Source of the DNA: Nemophila menziesii
Taxonomy: Eukaryota; Streptophyta; Magnoliopsida; Boraginales; Hydrophyllaceae
Direction of reading: 5' to 3'
DNA length: 64,000 bases
Assembly: GCA_029959085.1 (NCBI GenBank)
Contig: JARWIR010000014.1
Span: forward strand, 9,718,001 to 9,782,000
The position numbers were made by a program, and so were the translations under genes. The notes under the pieces are model-generated. The model had not been told where the DNA came from. It saw nothing but the letters and a program-made list of their open reading frames with translations, and did no database searches. Positions 42,450 to 54,501 of the stretch are shown piece after piece. The first letter of the stretch is position 1. Every line of letters starts with the position of its first letter.

Positions 42450-44042
42450 TGATGTCTCCCTAAATGTTCTAATTTTATACCCTTGGGAGACATCATTTTT
42501 TGGTTTTATTTGATTATTTAGATAGACTTTTGGTGCTAATATGTAATAATTCAATTTTCCTCTTTAGATTTTAGTATTTTGATTTATTAAGCTTTTGCGC
42601 GTAATATGGGTTGTTTTTAGTGAAAAGTTGTAGGTATCTAATACTAGCAAGGAGAGGAATCAAGTATAGAAGTCTTAGATCGTGTAAAGAAGTCAAAGGC
42701 GAGAAGGAATATCCCGAAGAGTTGACAAATTAGAGCTGAAAATCTGGAAGGCTGATGAAGATTGCTGATTTCGAGCTACTTAAAGATGGAATCAGCTTCT
42801 GAGTTGTAAATTCGTACCTTATCGAGTTATGAAGAATTAGCAAGTTGAATGAGTCAATTTAGAGTTATATTGAGAAAGTTACACCCGTTTTAGTGAAGGG
42901 TGTACACCAATTACGAGATTTGGACTTAAATTATGGACTTGGGCTTTTTAATATTTGACTAATTAACCTAAGTAAAAGCCCTAGTCCGATTTTAGCACTA
43001 TAAATAGGCCTTTAGACCTCATGATTCAGTACCTCTCATTTTATTCTTCAATTTAAATCATCCTTAGAAGAGAGTGTCCAGAGATAAAGTCAGCAGCAAG
43101 GAGAAAGAGAAAGCTAAGAGCTGGAGAAAGTCGTCTTCTCCAAATCACAGCCAAACCCAATTCCTAATTAGGTTCTATCTTTTATTTCTGTAATTGAAGA
43201 ACATGAATTCTTTCTGTTTTAAATTAGTTCTTAATATCAGTATGAGCTAAATTTAATTAGTACTTGAGAACGCATTAATGGGTTAAGCCCCATTTATTCT
43301 ATTCTATGTTTTTGGTTTTGGGATTCTTTTAATTGAAATCGAATTGGGTAATTATTATTTTTCATTAATTTGCATTTCAACAACTATTATTGACCTGATC
43401 AATTGATAATAGGAATTAGTATCTAGGCTATTTCATAAAGTGGCATATGAATTACCTTGACGGGGGGTCTAGATACAGAAATAATTAATGAATGTAGGAT
43501 AGAAATTATTTGACCTTGACATGCTTAATTAATCCTATGGCCAATTGGGTAATTAGAACTTAATCATTCGAAGGTGGACTACATTCACCCTGACGGGGGT
43601 TGTAGCACCTAAGAATAGCTCCTTAGTCCACCCTGAAGGGGGTAAGGAGAATCCTGAATCCCGACCACTATTATTTACCAAATTCTTCCCTTAAACAATA
43701 CATGGAATGAATAGATTTAGGTGTAGTCCTAGCGTTACTCAAGTACTACCTTTCATACCTTGCGTCGAGCTATTTTATTTCCTCGCGTCTAGCTTAATAT
43801 TTACATTACTTTAATATTTTACTTATTTGCATTAGTAATAAAATACCAAACAAACAACTATAAAAATCATTTACTTGCTTTTACTTGCAATTATCCACTA
43901 TTTGATAAGCATTAGATTCAAACCAATCCGTCCCTACGAACGAATCTGTTATCACATATATTACATGGGACAACTGTTCACTTGCAGTCGTGGATTCTCT
44001 TTTCCTTATTGCATTATTTTTAGAACACACAAGGGACCACCA
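42450..44042 (+). repeat. Solo LTR, family 1, inside F's integrase
   Basis: It starts TGATGTCTCCC, with second arm GGAGACATCA at 42486-42495, and ends AAGGGACCACCA. The target duplication ATATA is exact (42445-42449, 44043-44047). The TATA box CTATAAATA is near 43008. Two CCCTGACGGGG-type hairpins lie at 43573-43609 and 43619-43649. Confidence 0.96.
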
Positions 44043-44230
44043 ATATATTGCCAGTAAACTGGTATCTATGACATCTCTTAACATACCCATGACAATCTTT
44101 ATGTAAAGTAGGCCAATAAAAAACCAGATTATAGTACCTTAGCAGCTGTGCGGTCACCTTTGAAATGTCCTCCATAGGGTAAATCGTGACAACCCACCAT
44201 AATTGCCTGAGTTTCATTCTGAGCTATGCA
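44043..44230 (-). pseudogene. Integrase of element F, N-terminal zinc-binding part
   Basis: The frame reads [20 protein letters not shown], then FYWPTLHKDCHGYVKRCHRY. The HHCC zinc finger has both His and the first Cys, but the last Cys of the usual CxxC is Tyr (CHRY). It continues across the solo LTR into the catalytic core. Confidence 0.8.
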
Positions 44231-44800
44231 TCTTCTCACCATTTGATCACTACCTACTTTGTAGAGGAAAGGATCCTCCCAAAAGAATTGTTTAGCACGA
44301 CTTATTAATCTCTTCTTATCTTGTGAAGTAGCTCCTTCAGGAAAAGAACCACTCACAATAAGATTCGCTATATCCGCATACCAAGGAGTTCCTACTGCAT
44401 GAATCAAAAACAAGCTTTCATCTGGAAACTCTTCTCTAACCAATTCAGGGCCACTATTAAACTCAGAACCTTCAAGACGAGATAAATGATCTGCAACCTG
44501 ATTATCACAACCTTTTCGATCTCGAATCTCTAAGTCAAACTCTTGTAGCAATAAAACCCATCTAATTAGCCGTGGCTTAAAATATTTTTTCTCCATAAGG
44601 TACTTAATAGCAGAATGATCGGTAAACACAACAATTTTGCCCCAAAGTGGTAGGAATGAAACTTGTCAAATGCATAAACAACTGCTAAAAGTTCCTTCTC
44701 AGTTACCATATAATTAATCTGAGCACTATTAAAGGTCTTACTTGCATAGTAGATCGAATGGAATACTTTATCTTTTCTTTGATCCAACACCGCACTCATG
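44231..44800 (-). pseudogene. RNase H domain of element F
   Basis: This part follows RT and degrades the RNA strand during reverse transcription. FEVMSDASDLAMSAVLDQRK and [20 protein letters not shown] carry the first catalytic D and the [17 protein letters not shown] and [16 protein letters not shown] carry the later acidic residues. A one-base loss in an A run near 44637 shifts the frame between HFGAK and the FTDHS motif. Downstream, [20 protein letters not shown] and VRRCIAQNE are the usual Athila link to integrase. Confidence 0.85.
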
Positions 44801-46229
44801 GCTAAATCACTAGCATCAGACATAACTTCAAACAGAATCTTCCAATCAGGTGGTAACACAATAGGCGCAGTAATAAGCTTCTCTTTAATCTCTTGAAATG
44901 CCTTCATGCAAGCTTCATCAAAAGGGAATTTGGCGTCCTTTTCGAGTAAGTTACACAAAGGTTTTGCGATATTACAAAAGTCTTTGATGAAACGGCGGTA
45001 GGATCCAGCATAGCCTAAAAAGCTTCTTACCCCTTCAACAGAAATCAGAGGGGGGAGAGTCTTAATTACCTCAATCTTAGCACGGTCAACTTCTAAACCC
45101 AAACTCGAAACCTGGTGTCCCAACACTATACCTTCACGAACCATAAAATAACATTTTCTTAGTTAAAATCCAAATCAGTTTCCTTACATCTAATCAACAC
45201 CTATTCCAAGTTCTGTAAACATTCATCAAAGTTATCTCCAAACACAGAAAAGTCATCCATAAATAACTCAAGGAAATTATCGATCATGTCATAGAAAATC
45301 TCCATCATACATATTTGAAAGGTAGCAGGTGCATTACATAATCCGAATGACATCCTTCAGAAGGCAAATGTACCAAAAGTACATGTAAAGGTGGTTTTGC
45401 GTTGGTCTTTCGGATCTACATAAATTTGATTATATCCTGAATACCCATCCAAAAAGCAATAATATTCTCTACCATCCAATTTATCTAACACCTGATCTAT
45501 GAAAGGAAGAAGGAAGTGATTTTTTCTAGTAGCCTTGTTCAACTTACGATAATCCATACACACTCTCCAACCAACAACGGTCCTCGAGGGTATGGCTTCA
45601 TTCTGAGCATTTAGGACAGTAGTGATACCACCCTTCTTTGGTACGCATTGAAATGGACTCACCCACTCACTACTAGCTATGGGATATATGATTCCCGCAT
45701 CTAGTAGCTTAATAACTTCTTTCTTCAACACTTCTTTCATAACTGCCATTAATCTCCTTTGACCTTCAACTAAGCGTGCACTATCATCCTCCAGAATAAT
45801 TTTGTGTTGGCAATAGGAAGGACTAATACCTTTGATGTCAGCAATAGTCCAACCAATCGCCTCTTTATTAGCTCTTAGTACACGCAACAGTTTATCTTCT
45901 TGAGTAGCTGTCAAATTTGCTGAAACAATAACAGGTAGAGTGTTATTAGTACCTAAATATGCATACGTCAAGTGTGCTGGTAATGGTTTTTCTTCCAACT
46001 GTGGGGGAGATTCAATGGATTGTTTCTTTTTAGTAACTATCTCCCCCGCTTCTCTCACAGGTTCAAAGGCGGGACACCTATATTTCGGATGCTCAGAATT
46101 AAGAGTCGCCACTGTTTCGGTAAGCTCTTCCATCATCTCAGGTAAGTCAAGTGTGAAGGCAGCCTGCATGATATCATCATAATTAAAATAATCAAATACC
46201 TCTTGCATGGCATGTTTTGCTACATCCAT
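44800..46229 (-). pseudogene. Reverse transcriptase of element F
   Basis: It copies element RNA to DNA. Motifs in order: LLDAGIIYPIASSEWVSPFQ, VCMDYRKLNKATRKNHFLLP, FIDQVLDKLDGREYYCFLDG, YSGYNQI, and the catalytic FMDDFSVFG (minus strand, about 45265-45240). Then GHQVSSLGLEVDRAKIEVI and SFLGYAGSYRRFIKDF follow. Athila RTs normally have this FMDD form. Three in-frame stops break it: after FGTFAF at 45357 (an Arg CGA to TGA change), within the stretch after ECLQNLE, and before EKCYFMV. N-terminal residues MDVAKHAMQEVFDYF precede the RT proper. Confidence 0.9.
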
Positions 46230-46325
46230 TCAGAAGCAATCTCCTTGAACATCTGGAAACTTCATAGCCTTAAGCACATTGAACTTTACCTCCTCGTCTT
46301 GGATTCTCGTAGTCAATTATCTATC

Positions 46326-46890
46326 TTATACATCAATTAAAGTACACCAAGTACGCCACGTGGCTTGGAATGGTCGTCCCAAAATGATAGGGACATTCCT
46401 ATCCGCGTTGTATTCAAGAATAACAAAATAAACGCGAAAAATTAAAGTACCTGCCTTGACGAGATGTGCGAGGGATCTGTCAGCTATTTGCAAGACCGTA
46501 GAGGTTGGTCTCACATCTCCCATCTTCAACTTCTTAAAAATTGCTTTGGGCATGAGATTAATACTCGCACCCAAATCGCATAAAGCTTTTCCTTGCCACT
46601 CATTACCAATTGAAATTGGAATCATAAAACTCCCAGGATCAAGTAACTTAGGTGGAAACTTACTTTGACAGATTGCGCTACACTCTTCTGGAAGTCCTAT
46701 CATCTCATTATTACAATATGGCCTCTTGTTGGTGATGGCCCTCTTCAAGAACTTCACATACTTTGGTACATCTTTAATAACTTCTAAAAACGGTATGTTA
46801 ATGTTCAGACCTCTCATCCTATTTAAGAAGATATGATAATCAGCCATATCTCCTTTTTTCTAAACTCTTGACGGAAAAGGTGGAGGAGGA
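46326..46890 (-). pseudogene. Aspartic protease of element F
   Basis: It cuts the Gag-Pol polyprotein. The frame reads LNINIPFLEVIKDVPKYVKF, LLDPGSFMIPISIGNEWQGK and ALCDLGASINLMPKAIFKKL with the intact DLGA active site. VPIILGRPFQAT follows, and the end is CTLIDV. A stop near 46860 separates it from gag, with which it was once continuous (PPPPFP then stop). It is the best preserved of the three proteases in the window. Confidence 0.9.
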
Positions 46891-46895
46891 CGGGT

Positions 46896-48467
46896 TTATA
46901 CAATATTTTTCTTGTTAGGAATTTCCGTAATCTTCTCCACTTCTACCACTTCAGGTTCATTATCTTTTTCTACCACATCCTTCACCGTTTTTTCTTTGTT
47001 GGTGACTTCTTTTTCTTTCATCACAGCAAAAGGAGGTGTGGGATGCTGCTTACCACTTCTTAGCGCTATAGCATTACAATCTTCTCTCTGTCTTGGATTT
47101 TCAGTGTCACTAGGGAGTTGCCCTTGTGGACGCTGACTTAATTGTTTCGACATCTGAGCTATTTGGTTTTCTAATAACTTAATTGCGGGTTTAGAAGCTT
47201 GCTGATTTTGGATCGATTGTGTCTGAAGTGTGATTACTATTTCTACAGTTTGCTGGAGATCATTTGTACCTTCTTGTGGTTGAGCAGGTAAAGCTTTCTG
47301 ATTCATGGTATCATCATAGGTGTTTTGAGGAGGTTGTCTCTGAGCTTGATTTCCGTAAATTTGTACTCCTTGGTAATTATTGTGTGGTCTTGGTTGAAAG
47401 TTTTTACCTTGGGGATGCGGCTGATATGCGTATGTAGGATTAGCTGCCCCATTAGGATTCAAATACTGGAAACCCGGATGGTTTCTATTTGGTTGATACC
47501 CTTGACCACCTAAATTGTAGTTACCTCGGTTGGAAACAAACATAACAGATTCCAGATTACTTTGGCAATGCTCCCAATTATGATCTTGTACACCACAATT
47601 CGAACACCCATATATCTCTTGAGTAACACTAACTTCTGCTCTTTTACCTGAAAAACCTTCTTTAACGGCTAAAGTGAGCTGCTTCATTTGTTGTTCTAAT
47701 GTATTATTCAACTTATTCTCTAATGAAGATAACTTTTCTTCAATACCAACGCTAGAAACTCCACCTCGAGTGGGTGTTCTCACGGTGTTTCAACACATTT
47801 CATTTTTTATTTAAAATAAATTTGGCATGAACCGGTTGTATCACCACAAAGTAGGTCTAAATCCTTCTTGATTGCCCATCAAGGCCTTTATAGAATATCT
47901 TCATCTGTTGTGCTTCTGTAAGGCCATGATCAGGAACCTTTCTTAAGCATATTTGTAATCTTGACCAACTCCTACCCAAAGTCTCATCTTGTTCTTGCTC
48001 AAAGGAAGTTAAAGCAATTTGTGCATTTAATCTCATGTTTTTTGGGTAGTACCTATCGAAAAACGCATTTTACAACTCATCCCAAGTATTAATCTATCCA
48101 GGTTCTTGCGAATCATGCCATTCACTAGCTCCATCTATCACAAAGTATCTAAAATTCGCAAAGTACATCTGATCTCTAGTTACTACTTGTGTTATATAGG
48201 AGTCGCATATTTGCATAAACTTTGTACTGCACGAATTGGATCTTCTCCAGGTGCTCCTCGGAAATTCCCATAATTCTGAAATTGAGATAACATACCAAGA
48301 TCGGGTCTGTATCTCGCGACATTAATATCTGCTGGACCAATTCCAAGAGCACGAGCGCGATATGGAGCTTGTTCAGGACCATTTATAAACCATCATTCGT
48401 TATTATTTTGCGGAATAGGTGGCTGAACTTGTTGAATTGGAGGTTGAAGATTATCTTCTTCAGCCAT
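46896..48467 (-). pseudogene. gag: gag of element F
   Basis: The ATG at 48467 (MAEEDNLQPP) opens the gag. ALGIGPADINVARYRPDLGM and FFDRYYPKNMRLNAQIALTS belong to the Retrotrans_gag core, followed by LRKVPDHGLTEAQQMKIFYK. Stops interrupt the first third (near 48395 and later), and an ATG-free joint lies at about 47790. The long open part (47783-46896) has an intact CCHC zinc knuckle (C-SN-C-GVQD-H-NWEH-C), a Q/N/P-rich stretch and the ALRSGKQ motif before protease. Among the Gags here only this one keeps a full zinc knuckle. Confidence 0.9.
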
Positions 48468-48677
48468 TTCTGCTTCTCTTTCTAATCTCTCTCTTTCTTC
48501 CTTTTCTTCTTTCTTTCTTTTGTTTGCAAGTTTTACTCGGGGTTATCGAGAATCTCGGTTTCCTCGAGCATACACCAAACCTGTAAACCTGAGAAAGGAA
48601 GAACAAACAAAGCGTAAAACTTAAAATAAAATGCAATTAAACACTAAAGGATAAACACCGGGGGTCACGCGCTACCG

Positions 48678-48695
48678 TCCCCGGCAGCGGTGCCA
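48678..48695 (-). promoter_or_regulatory. Primer binding site of element F
   Basis: Minus strand TGGCACCGCTGCCGGGGA, tRNA-Asp type. Confidence 0.92.
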
Positions 48696-48701
48696 AAAAC
48701 T

Positions 48702-50255
48702 TGGTGGGTCCTTTTGTGTTATAAAATAATGTGCTAAAGTTGAGGACTCATAAACTGTGTACGGTTGTCCAAGTAATAAACCGATAAATCGGGATTCATT
48801 CATAGGAATGGAATAGGTACAACTCAGATGTGAATTAAATAGTGATTTAATTGGAATTACAGGAGAGTAAATGATATAATATTTGTTTTGGTTTTCTAAA
48901 ACTAAGGTGCAAGTAAATTAAATGCTAACTTGATTAAACCGAAATGAAAATAATGCAAGTAAAGAGTCTAGATGCAAGGGAGGAAGTAGTACTTGAGTCA
49001 CGCTAGGGTTTCACCACAAACCTTCTTAATCAATGCTTTCTGTTAAGGGATGAATTGCTATATTTGTGCTTGTCGGGATTCTAAAGTCTCCTTACCCCCG
49101 TCAGGGTGGACTAAGGAGCTCTCCTACAGTATTCTAAACTTCTTCAGGATGATTAAAACTACTTTCAGATGGTTCAATTTCTTACCGCATTGGCAATTAG
49201 TTAGTCAAGCCTGTCAAGGTCATTGGCGAATACCAACGACAATTACCTAGTTCTGTATCTAAACCCCCCGTCAAGGTTATCAATACACCACTATATTGAA
49301 CAGCCTAGATACTACAAATTACCCTTAATGAATTACTCTAAAGATAATAATTCAACCATAAAATAAAAGCCAACACAAATAGCAAATTCAATTTAAATAC
49401 TTATATCCCAAATCGGAAAAACATAAATTAATCTAGTTTGGGTTCAACCCAATATGCGATTCTCAAGTACAAGAGGAAATTAGCTCATAATTGAAATAAA
49501 AACTAAATTAAAAGAACTCATTGTCAATTACAAAAATAAAATATAGAACCTGGTTAGGAATTGTGTTTGGATGTGATTTGGAGAAGATGAATTTCTCTAG
49601 CTCTTAGCTTCCTCCTCTTCCTTGCTTCTGACTTTTCTCTCTGACGTTCTGACTTGTGTAAATTGAGTTATGTGTAAAATAAGATTCAAAAGGTCTATTT
49701 ATAATGCTAAAATCGGACTTGGAATTAACTTAAGTAAATTAGTGAATATTAAATGGCCCAAGTCCAATTTTCTAATCAACATCCCGTAACTGATGTGCAG
49801 CCTTCATTAAAACAGCTGCAACTTTCTTAAATCAAACCTAAATTGACCCGTTCGAGTTTCTAAATCTTCATAACTCGATAAGAAATAAATCTTCTTTACA
49901 ACTTAGAGGTTGAATCCACGTCTATGTAGCTCGAAATCAGCAATTAACATCAGCCTTTTAGATTTGCAGCTTCAACTTGTCAACTCTTTAGGATATTTCT
50001 TCTTGCCTTTGACTTCTTTACACAATCTAAGACTTTAATTCTCGATTCCTCTCCTTACTAGTATCATGGACCTACAAACTTTGCACTAAAACATCCCATT
50101 TATTGTGCAAAATCTTAATAAATGAAAAATACTGAAATCCAAGGAGGGAAAATGAAATATAACGAATAACACTAAAAGTCTATCAAATTAGTCAAATAAT
50201 CACCCAAAATTATGTTTCCTAAGGGCATATAATTATAACAAAAAGGGAGATATCA
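48702..50255 (-). repeat. 5' LTR of element F
   Basis: On the plus strand it starts TGGTGGGTCC and ends GGGAGATATCA. The hairpin at 49088-49118 has stem CTCCTTA/TAAGGAG. It groups with the three family 1 solo LTRs. Confidence 0.92.
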
Positions 50256-50505
50256 CCATGTCGGGCTTAAAACGTGAGGCTTGAATAGCTGGAGGGCGAA
50301 TCCAAAAAGATTGAACACGAAAAGGTACTCCTAGCTCAGGGATGCCTTGCAACTGATTATTAACTTAATTTGGTGGATTAACTCCATTCAAGTTCACTCA
50401 TTGTTGAGCATTATTGTGAACCTCTTCTGGAGGATGCACTCCTACTGATGGGTTCACCTGATTCTCATTTACCCCAAAACCAAGCTGTGGGTCAAGATTA
50501 GCCAT
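50256..50505 (-). pseudogene. gag: gag start of element E
   Basis: The ATG at 50505 opens MANLDPQLGFGVNENQVNPS. After a stop it continues LQGIPELGVPFRVQSF and RPPAIQASRFKPDM, matching D's GLPGLGAPFQVQTL and CPPEIQNIKLRPDPG. F inserted after FKPDM, and the rest of E's gag is deleted. Confidence 0.7.
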
Positions 50506-50687
50506 TACGATTGGCTCCTTTCTCGTTCTTCCTCTCTTTCTTTGGTCTCGAATAAACCTCTCAAGATCCAAGAGTATACACCAAAACCTGTAAATATGTG
50601 AAGATACAAAATCAAGAAAGCCACGTAAAACTAACAACAAACAAGACACTTCTACACTAAAATAAAACACAAAAATCTACATTATAA

Positions 50688-50705
50688 TCCCCAGCAGCGG
50701 GGCCA
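50688..50705 (-). promoter_or_regulatory. Primer binding site of element E
   Basis: Minus strand TGGCCCCGCTGCTGGGGA. Confidence 0.85.
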
Positions 50706-50715
50706 TTTTACTTGT

Positions 50716-52261
50716 TGTCCCCCGGGTAATAAATCAATACTAGAAAAAGGGGTGACATTCCGTAGCGTACAGATTGGTGACAAGTAAAGTAGATAAGATA
50801 CGAGTTATTGTTCAAGGATTATCAGTGAGACTAATGATATTTAAAATAGTGCAAATATGTAAAGTTTGTAATACGAATAAATAGATAATAAAGGTTACAA
50901 ATAAGAAAATGTTAGTTTGGGTTTTTAATGTTTAACAACTAATAAAGTAATTATAATAATAATTAAAATAAAGATGAAAATAAAAAAGTAAATAAAAGGT
51001 ATGAACTAATATGAGAGAGAGTTTCTTAAGGGACTTCTAGTAGTCATTTATGCCGCTAATAAACAGTTCTATCTATAAGGGAGAGTGGTGATTGGTTCAT
51101 ATTGGACGGGATTCAAGTGTATCTCTAACTCCCGGCAGGGTATCTGACTATGTAGGCACCAATAGGCTATCTGATAAGTTTAATTCCAACCCTTAATGAC
51201 TATGTAGCGGACAAGACCATCAGCTTTGATGCCTCACACTGGCGTTTATATGCTATTTTCGTGATCAAACCTCCCGACTTAACTTGCAGCTGATTACTAT
51301 AGCCACCCACTACTTGGTCAGAGTACATGTGGTTTTAAATCAAACATATAAAACGATAGAATAATAAATAAAACCAAACTCAATTAAATATAATCATATC
51401 CCAAAAATAATAAACCCATTAAATAGCTAAGCATATAGTCTTACAATAGCATCCTCAAGCAGTGAGGGTTTAGTTCATACTAAAAGAAGAAAAAATAATT
51501 AAAAATAATGACATAATCATGTTTTAAGAAAAAAAATAAAATAAAGGGTACTCTTAATGATGAAGGGAAATGGTGAGTGGTTGAGGTAGAGTTGTTGGGT
51601 TCATAGACAAACCCTTCTCTTCTTCTCCTCTTCTATTCTTCTCCAGCTTTTCCCCTTTCTAAACTGATGGATAATTCATAAGTTAATGATATTAGTGCTG
51701 GAAAATGGCTTATATATGAGCTAAAAATGTTTGGGCCCGCTTTAGCCTTTCTTAATTAGGTTTGGAAGGGACCCGACCTGTTTTACTAACCAAAATTCTG
51801 GTTCAAACCATGGTGGAAGTAAATGGCATAACTTCTTCATCTCAACTCTGAATTGACTTTCGTTACTTTCCAAACGATCCTAAATTCAATCCCTCTCTAA
51901 ATAAAAAGGAATACGGTCCAAATCTATCACCAATATGTCATAGAGACATAAACATTAAGGCGCAAAGATTTCTCTAGCAAACGCTCCAACTTTCAAAAGT
52001 GGCTACAAGCTCAAATTCTGCTTTGACTTGGGGTTTATCTTGACTTATTGACTTCTTCTACTCATCTTGGAACCTTGTATCAATAATTTACCTAAAAACT
52101 ACACAATTAAGGCACACAAACTCTATAAACAGTAATATATCCAAAACAAGAAGTAAAAGTGTAATATAGCAAATATTATGGAATAATACCTCACTTTGAA
52201 CCAATAAACTCAAAAAAATGTCTCGTGAATGGATTAATCCATCAAAAAAAGAGAGACAACA
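50716..52261 (-). repeat. 5' LTR of element E
   Basis: On the plus strand it starts TGTCCCCCGGG and ends GAGAGACAACA. It matches the 3' LTR through the uninterrupted target site of the solo LTR at 51170. Confidence 0.85.
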
Positions 52262-52384
52262 AATACCCTCGATGGAGACTCATTATGCTTGAAGGTTGAC
52301 GGCATAGTCAAAATATAAGTCTTGACATTTTTTGTAGTCGTAGGTATAGTTTGAATGTTAGGCTGGCAACCTCTACTACTACTG
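52262..52384 (-). other. Short flank between two insertions, probably the Tat-like element of 30020-31560
   Basis: The stretch is open on the minus strand for short runs only. Its position suggests continuation of the Tat-like gag leader; this is inference. Confidence 0.3.
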
Positions 52385-52965
52385 TGGTGGGGGTATATTT
52401 CTGATAAAATAATGATAATAAAGAATCAAATACCTACTATTACCACGAGAAATTCACCACAAGTGCACGTATCGTTTGCAAGTTATAGAACATAAGTAAA
52501 GTTTGTTCACATGGATTTAGTCTGCTGGATAAAATGTGTTCTAGATAGAAGGGTAGCAGAAATTAATTGCTAAACTAAAACCATAAATAAAGAGATAAAT
52601 ATTTGGAGAGAAAATTTAATTAACTACTAATGCAAATAAATAAACTAACATAATCGAGATGAGAGATATCGCTTAGGTATGCTAGTATGCACTTATCTTG
52701 CTAAATATTGTTCTAGTTATAAGGGTGGTTAAAGCTCTTGGGAAGTATACGTAGTCAAGATTCTATATTCCTCCTAACCCCCTTCAGGGTGAACTTAGGT
52801 GGCAACCTAACAATTACCATGGGACTTGGGTAAGGGGACCCTGCGCAATGATCGGTGGTTAAATCAAACCTTAGCGAATATCTAGCAAGGCAAGCCTTTC
52901 ATGATCACTACCGCATACTAGACGTTTATGTGGTGTTTCTCCAATTGAATACCCCGTTAGGGTGA
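52385..52965 (-). repeat. Partial LTR, interrupted by element D
   Basis: On the plus strand it starts near TGGTGGGGGTATATTT and has the order of LTR motifs known from family 2. The hairpin at 52773-52799 has stem CCTAA/TTAGG. D inserted at 52965; the remainder should lie right of the window. Confidence 0.7.
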
Positions 52966-54487
52966 TGGTTTCGCCTAGGGTGTGATGAAAATATGATAAA
53001 TAAATAAGGAAAATAATACACTAATCACCCTAGACTAGCACGATCATGCATGTATTATAGGACGTATGCAAGTTTTAATGATAAGAAGATTCGTTCCTCA
53101 GGGACTTAAATGTGTTAACAAATGAGTAAATAAATTAGAGTAGCACTTAATAATTAAAAGATAATAAATAAAGATGATTGATAGAGAGATTAACTATTAG
53201 ACTAAATAACTTAAAAGTAAAGACAATAAAATAAATATGAGAGAATAAAGATGAGAAAGTATCGCTCAGGTTTTGCTTGCATGCGCTAATCCTTCTATTT
53301 TTTTTACTAGTTAATAAGGGTGATAATAGCTCTTAGATAAGTAGTCAGGATTCTAAATTCCCTACCCCCGTCAGGGTGGACTAGGGTGGCGACCTCACAA
53401 TCACAAGGGGACTTAAATAGGGTGCTCCTACGCTACTAGGTTCCTAAATGAGACTGGCCTTCTAATGATGATCGGTGATTAAATTATACCCTAATGTCTA
53501 TCTAGTTAGGCAAGCCCGTCAGGATCACTACCGCACACTAGACAATTATGTGGTGTTTCAATAATTAGACACCCCTCGCGGGTGACCATCTCACTACTAT
53601 TAGCACAACCCTAAATTGATCAGGTTTAAGATAGACAATAAATCAAAGCACATATAACAAATATATGGTTAAGTAGCTAGAATCAATTTAAAATAATTCT
53701 CCCAAAGAAATATAGATAGAATAAAATAGAATTCATGGATTATACATATGCAAAACACAAGCTATGGGAAAATTAGTTCATACTAGAAAAAAATAAACTA
53801 AAATAAAGATACATACTGTCACTTGCTCTCTTGAATGACTCTAATGATGAATAAAACTTAAGGACTGATTGCAGGAGGAAGGGACATGTTTACTAAGGTT
53901 AAAGGGTGAATTGATAGGGGTCTAGGAAGCCCTAACACGTTTTCTTGGAGTGGAAGACAAGTAATTGGACTTCTAGTCCAACTCAAATGCGTAACACTAA
54001 AATATAGAAAAGGTAATAAACTACCGCTGTTTTGTTTTGGCCGTAACTTCTTCGTTTCAACTCTGATTGACGTGTTCTTTATATCAAAACTGACCGTCTC
54101 GGAAAGCTATATAACTTTTCTTCGGACCATTCGTCCAAATACCAAGCCAATCTTGAGTTATGATCACTTCTATGGACGTAGCTGCTGGAATTCAGATTTA
54201 CTTGGCAACTTTATCCACTCTTTCCTTTATCTCCGATTTCCATGCATATCTTCTTTCCTTTATCTCTTAAAATTGATTAGGCATCTAATTAATTACTATA
54301 TATCTTTAAAGCTTCACAGTAAATAAATAAATTAAACCAAATATGCTCTAAAATTAATAAATCATTAAACCAAGACAATAAATAAGAAAATACAATATAT
54401 CATATAAAAATCAACTACTAGACTTCCTAAAACACCTAAAATGATATCTCTAACTAATATTAAATCATCAAAAATAGGGAGACATCA
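52966..54487 (-). repeat. 3' LTR of element D
   Basis: On the plus strand it starts TGGTTTCGCCTAGGG and ends GGGAGACATCA. The hairpin at 53360-53386 has stem CCCTA/TAGGG. Confidence 0.92.
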
Positions 54488-54501
54488 AGACCCCCAACTC
54501 A
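54488..54501 (-). promoter_or_regulatory. Polypurine tract of element D
   Basis: Minus strand TTTGAGTTGGGGGTCT. Confidence 0.88.

Larger units (their letters stand above)
38160..50255 (-). mobile_element. Element F: Athila with full pol, 3'-truncated, family 1
   Basis: It has a 5' LTR at 48702-50255, PBS, gag, protease, RT, RNase H, integrase (split by a solo LTR), palindromes, ORF2 and 3' conserved blocks. It inserted in E's gag (right flank CCATG 50256-50260). The 3' LTR and about 300 bp before it are missing; homology with C (16330-16710) stops at 38160. It is the only copy here with a polymerase, but RT, RNase H and integrase all carry disabling changes. Confidence 0.9.
31561..52261 (-). 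mobile_element. Element E: family 3 Athila relative hosting a solo LTR and element F
   Basis: The 3' LTR (31561-34675 including a nested solo LTR; about 1550 bp of its own) and the 5' LTR (50716-52261, 1546 bp) agree in length and ends. What remains inside is the 5' end with gag start (50256-50715) and the 3' part with palindromes, ORF2 and PPT (34676-38159). A deletion removed everything between F's insertion point in E's gag and the palindrome region. Target duplication is not clear (ATTAT on the left, AATAC on the right). Confidence 0.8.

Noticed and set aside
42450..42496. N-terminal extension of the integrase frame
   Set aside because: These codons belong to the inserted solo LTR; the true integrase continues at 44043.
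52961..52965. GGTGA as proven target duplication of element D
   Set aside because: Only the left copy is visible; the right one would lie beyond the window.
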